A DNA stretch of 64,000 nt from NCBI RefSeq assembly GCF_900106515.1, contig NZ_FNWF01000003.1, positions 1,364,001 through 1,428,000 on the forward strand, read 5' to 3'. Origin of the DNA: Peptoniphilus lacydonensis (GTDB lineage: Bacteria > Bacillota > Clostridia > Tissierellales > Peptoniphilaceae). Under the pieces are notes generated by a model. The model was not told the DNA's origin and made no database searches. It saw only the letters and a program-made list of their open reading frames with translations. This document shows, piece after piece, positions 61,550-64,000 of this stretch; within the stretch, counting starts at the first letter, position 1; the number at the start of each line of letters is the position of its first letter. The position numbers and the translations under genes were made by a program.

Positions 61550-62791
61550 ATGTTTACAAAGACAGAAATTGAAGAGATAAGAAAAGAGTTTCCCTTTTTA
61601 GAATTAAAACCAAATGGGAAAAATATTGTCTATTTTGACAATGGAGCAACAACTCAAAAACCTCGTGAAATTATGGAAAACATAAAAAACTTTTATGAAA
61701 AAGAAAATGGAAATCCTCACAGAGGTGCACATTATCTAGCAATGAAGTCAACAGAAGTTTATGAAAATTCTAGAGAAAAAGTTCGTGAGTTTATTGGTGC
61801 AAAAAAAGCTAGTGAAATTGTATTTTTGAGAAATGCAACAGAAGCTATAAATTTATTGGCATATTCTTATGGGCTTAATAATTTAAAAGATGGCGACGAA
61901 ATTTTAATTTCAATTATGGAACATCATTCTAATTTAGTTCCATGGCAACAAGTTGCAAAGAAGACTGGTGCAAAATTAAAATATCTTTATATAGATGAAG
62001 ATAAGCAAATTCCATTTTCAGAAATAGAAGAAAAAATTACAGAAAAGACAAAAATTTTATCAATAACAGGTGCATCAAATGTTGTTGGTACAAATCCAGA
62101 CATTAAAAAAATTGTTGATTATACAAGAAAACATTCAGATGCAAAAATTATTTTAGACGGGGCACAACTTGTTCCTCATAGAAAAGTAAATGTCAGTGAA
62201 CTTGATGTTGACTTTTTAGCCTTTTCTGGTCATAAGATGTATTCTGCACTTGGAATTGGTGTGCTTTATGGAAAAGAAAGTTTATTAAATGAAATGGAAC
62301 CTTTCTTATCTGGTGGAGATATGATTGAATATGTTTATGAAGACCACACAACTTTTTTAGATGCACCACAAAGATTTGAAGCAGGAACTGCAAATGTTGA
62401 AGGAGCAGTAAACCTTTCAGCAGCAATTGATTTTATAAATAAATATGGAATGAAAAAAATTGATGAGTATGAAAGATATTTAACTGATTACGCTTATGAA
62501 AAACTAAAAAAATTAGATTATCTTGAAGTTTATACTACAAGTGATAAAAATAGAGCTCCGGTTATTTCTTTTAATTTTAAAGAAGCTCATCCACACGATG
62601 TTGCATCAATTTTAGATACTTTTGGAATTGCAATAAGGTCAGGCCATCACTGTGCACAACCACTTCACAGATTTTTAGGATCAAATTTTTCTTGTAGGGC
62701 AAGTTTTGCAATTTACAATACCACAGAAGAAATTGACTATTTTGTAGAACATCTTGATGATGTAAGGAGGATTTTAGGAATTGAATCTTGA
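61550..62791 (+). CDS. sufS: Cysteine desulfurase SufS
   Basis: 413 residues, PLP-dependent. NGATTQKP near residue 31, PLP lysine K229 in FSGHKMYSALG, and catalytic C368 in RSGHHCAQPLHR mark the group II (SufS) type. It passes persulfide sulfur to SufU. It begins within two bases of the sufD stop and overlaps sufU by 11 bases. Confidence 0.96.
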   Translation: MFTKTEIEEIRKEFPFLELKPNGKNIVYFDNGATTQKPREIMENIKNFYEKENGNPHRGAHYLAMKSTEVYENSREKVREFIGAKKASEIVFLRNATEAINLLAYSYGLNNLKDGDEILISIMEHHSNLVPWQQVAKKTGAKLKYLYIDEDKQIPFSEIEEKITEKTKILSITGASNVVGTNPDIKKIVDYTRKHSDAKIILDGAQLVPHRKVNVSELDVDFLAFSGHKMYSALGIGVLYGKESLLNEMEPFLSGGDMIEYVYEDHTTFLDAPQRFEAGTANVEGAVNLSAAIDFINKYGMKKIDEYERYLTDYAYEKLKKLDYLEVYTTSDKNRAPVISFNFKEAHPHDVASILDTFGIAIRSGHHCAQPLHRFLGSNFSCRASFAIYNTTEEIDYFVEHLDDVRRILGIES

Positions 62792-63236
62792 TAGTATTTA
62801 TACAGAATTAATTTTGGAACACTCTAGAAACAAACATAATAGGAGAGAATTGGAAAATTATACACACAAAGAACTTGGACATAATCCAAGCTGCGGTGAT
62901 GAAATTACTCTTGAACTTAAAGTTAAAGATGGAATAATAGAAGATATTTCTTATACAGGTCATGGCTGTGCGATTTCTCAAGCATCTACTTCCATTATGT
63001 GCGACAATGTCAAAGGTGTTTCTGTTGAAGAAGCAATTGACAGGGCGAAAAAATTTATTGGAATGGTAAAGGGCGAAGTTACAGATCCAGATGAACTTGA
63101 AGAACTTGATGATGCAATTGCCTTTGAATCCATTAAAAGTCTTCCTGCAAGAGTAAAATGTGCAGTTCTATCTTGGTATACTCTAAAGGATATGTTAGAA
63201 AATAATAAAGAAAAAGGATCTTTTATTCCTTCATAA
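62781..63236 (+). CDS. sufU: Sulfur-transfer protein SufU
   Basis: 151 residues. Zn ligands C38, D40, C63 and C127 sit in NPSCGDEI, YTGHGCAISQAS and RVKCAVLSW. The insert VKGEVTDPDELEELD distinguishes SufU from IscU. In Firmicutes it accepts sulfur from SufS. TTG start at 62781 with aaggagg ten bases upstream, overlapping sufS. Confidence 0.95.
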   Translation: MNLDSIYTELILEHSRNKHNRRELENYTHKELGHNPSCGDEITLELKVKDGIIEDISYTGHGCAISQASTSIMCDNVKGVSVEEAIDRAKKFIGMVKGEVTDPDELEELDDAIAFESIKSLPARVKCAVLSWYTLKDMLENNKEKGSFIPS

Positions 63237-63247
63237 GAGGTGATTAG

Positions 63248-63643
63248 ATGAAACTTTCTACAAAAGGTCGTTATGGTCTTATGGCAATGTATAATTTAAA
63301 AGAAAATATTGGCAAAGGGCCAAGATCATTAAAAGATATAGCAAAGGATGAAAATTTATCTGAATCTTATTTAGAACAACTTTTTTCCCTTTTAAAAAAA
63401 GCAGGTCTTGTAAAATCAACAAGGGGAGCAGGAGGAGGATATGTACTTGCTAAAGATCCTAAAGATATTCCAATAGGAGAAATTATAAATGCACTTGAAG
63501 GAGATATATCTCTTTCTTGTTGCGATCTTGGTAAAAATGAAAATTGTGGAAAACTTTCTGATTGTGCAACAAGAGATATTTTATCAAAGCTTCAAGGGAA
63601 AATTGAAGGTGTAATGGAATCAATGACATTGGCAGATATGTGA
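63248..63643 (+). CDS. Rrf2 family regulator (IscR/CymR-like)
   Basis: 131 residues. Winged helix MKLSTKGRYGLMAMYNLKEN with LSESYLEQLFSLLKKAGLVKSTRGAGGGY. The effector region has C91, C92, C100 and C106, a spacing close to that of Fe-S-sensing IscR. It lies between the SUF operon and a second desulfurase gene, so it likely controls Fe-S or cysteine genes. Start eleven bases after the sufU stop with gaggtgat. Confidence 0.9.
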   Translation: MKLSTKGRYGLMAMYNLKENIGKGPRSLKDIAKDENLSESYLEQLFSLLKKAGLVKSTRGAGGGYVLAKDPKDIPIGEIINALEGDISLSCCDLGKNENCGKLSDCATRDILSKLQGKIEGVMESMTLADM

Positions 63644-63650
63644 GGTATTT

Positions 63651-64000
63651 ATGATTTATATGGACAATGCTGCTACTACAAAAATAACAGAGAATGTTTT
63701 TAACGAGATGCTCCCATATCTCAGAGAAAATTATGGGAATGCATCTTCTATTTATTCTCTGGGACAAAAATCAAAAGCAGCAATAGAAAATTCGAGAATA
63801 AAAATTGCAGAAATATTAAAAGTAAAACCAACTGAAATTTATTTTACGGCGTCAGGATCTGAATCTGACAATTGGGTTATAAAAGAAACATTGAATCAAA
63901 AAGAAAAAAATCATATAATATCATCAAAGATAGAACATCCAGCTATCTTAAATTCTTTAAAATCAGTTAAAAAAAAGGGAACAGAGTATTCTCTTATTTC
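63651..64000 (+). CDS. NifS/IscS-type cysteine desulfurase (cut by window end)
   Basis: 116 residues visible. MIYMDNAATTKITENVFNEMLPYLRENYGNASSIYSLGQKSKAAIENSR and FTASGSESDNWVIKE are the group I desulfurase N-terminus, followed by IEHPAILNSL. It is distinct from SufS and, next to an Rrf2 regulator, likely serves tRNA thiolation or general sulfur transfer. TGAGG bases at the regulator stop serve as its ribosome site. C-terminus lies outside the window. Confidence 0.93.
   Translation, partial: MIYMDNAATTKITENVFNEMLPYLRENYGNASSIYSLGQKSKAAIENSRIKIAEILKVKPTEIYFTASGSESDNWVIKETLNQKEKNHIISSKIEHPAILNSLKSVKKKGTEYSLI

Noticed and set aside
1-64000. tRNA, rRNA or CRISPR loci
   Set aside because: None were recognised by eye; a tRNA or CRISPR scanner was not available.

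Overview
The window is AT-rich, densely coding DNA of a low-GC Gram-positive anaerobe. AGGAGG-type ribosome sites, many TTG/GTG starts, two T-boxes, a lysine L-box and a hybrid cluster protein all point to the Firmicutes. The mix of genes (CD1871A-type CXXC peptide next to a membrane ferredoxin, SUF with SufU, LysW, lactococcin-972-like locus) suggests Tissierellia/Peptoniphilaceae (Peptoniphilus, Parvimonas, Finegoldia or Anaerococcus type). That placement is inference; no rRNA or tRNA gene was seen.

Layout. 1-6.2 kb: a translation and division block (YabN/MazG-like end, hup, rqcP, divIC-like, S1 protein, tilS, hpt, ftsH). 6.3-9.5 kb, minus strand: a bifunctional PBP and the biotin transporter bioY, the latter behind a BirA-like operator. 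9.7-16.5 kb: coaX and dusB, then greA and lysS. These are normally one cluster but are split here by an island holding an IS30 element, two copies of a small membrane-protein gene and a secreted-protein gene. LysS carries an extra C-terminal tRNA-binding domain. 16.5-19.3 kb: an AbiE-type toxin-antitoxin cassette between two copies of a 19-bp repeat and terminator. 19.3-24.6 kb: M42 peptidase, LURP-one-like protein, a redox trio (CXXC peptide, 4Fe-4S membrane protein, TlpA-like lipoprotein) and hcp.

24.6-37.3 kb is mostly transport: a Met T-box with metNIQ, a five-gene ABC operon ending in a metallophosphoesterase, a lipoprotein gene broken by two frameshifts, a HEPN plus PD-(D/E)XK fusion protein, and a lysine riboswitch driving a TIM-barrel protein and LysW. 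37.4-43.9 kb: a macrodomain protein, a large PBP whose transpeptidase has lost its catalytic lysines, hflX, a YigZ protein and nadE.

43.9-48.1 kb is a secreted-peptide and bacteriocin island: remnants of a secreted-protein/small-membrane-protein pair, a secreted 143-residue protein, and a lactococcin-972-like locus whose precursor has an in-frame TAG. 48.2-51.2 kb: a T-box (specifier probably TAC) with a TrpXYZ-like ABC transporter. 51.2-54.2 kb: another secreted plus membrane pair, an IS-end-like hairpin, and an ABC-2 exporter whose ATPase is degenerate. 54.5-64 kb: ychF, a HAD phosphatase, rbgA, rnhB, yraN, sufCBDSU, an Rrf2 regulator and the start of a NifS/IscS-type cysteine desulfurase.

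The most unusual thread is the recurrence, at three places, of a Sec-secreted protein gene followed at once by a 56-88 residue membrane-protein gene, beside a true bacteriocin locus. This looks like a family of toxin/immunity-type cassettes. The other strong oddities are the HEPN/nuclease fusion, the pseudo-transpeptidase PBP, the degenerate ABC ATPase and the LysRS fusion.
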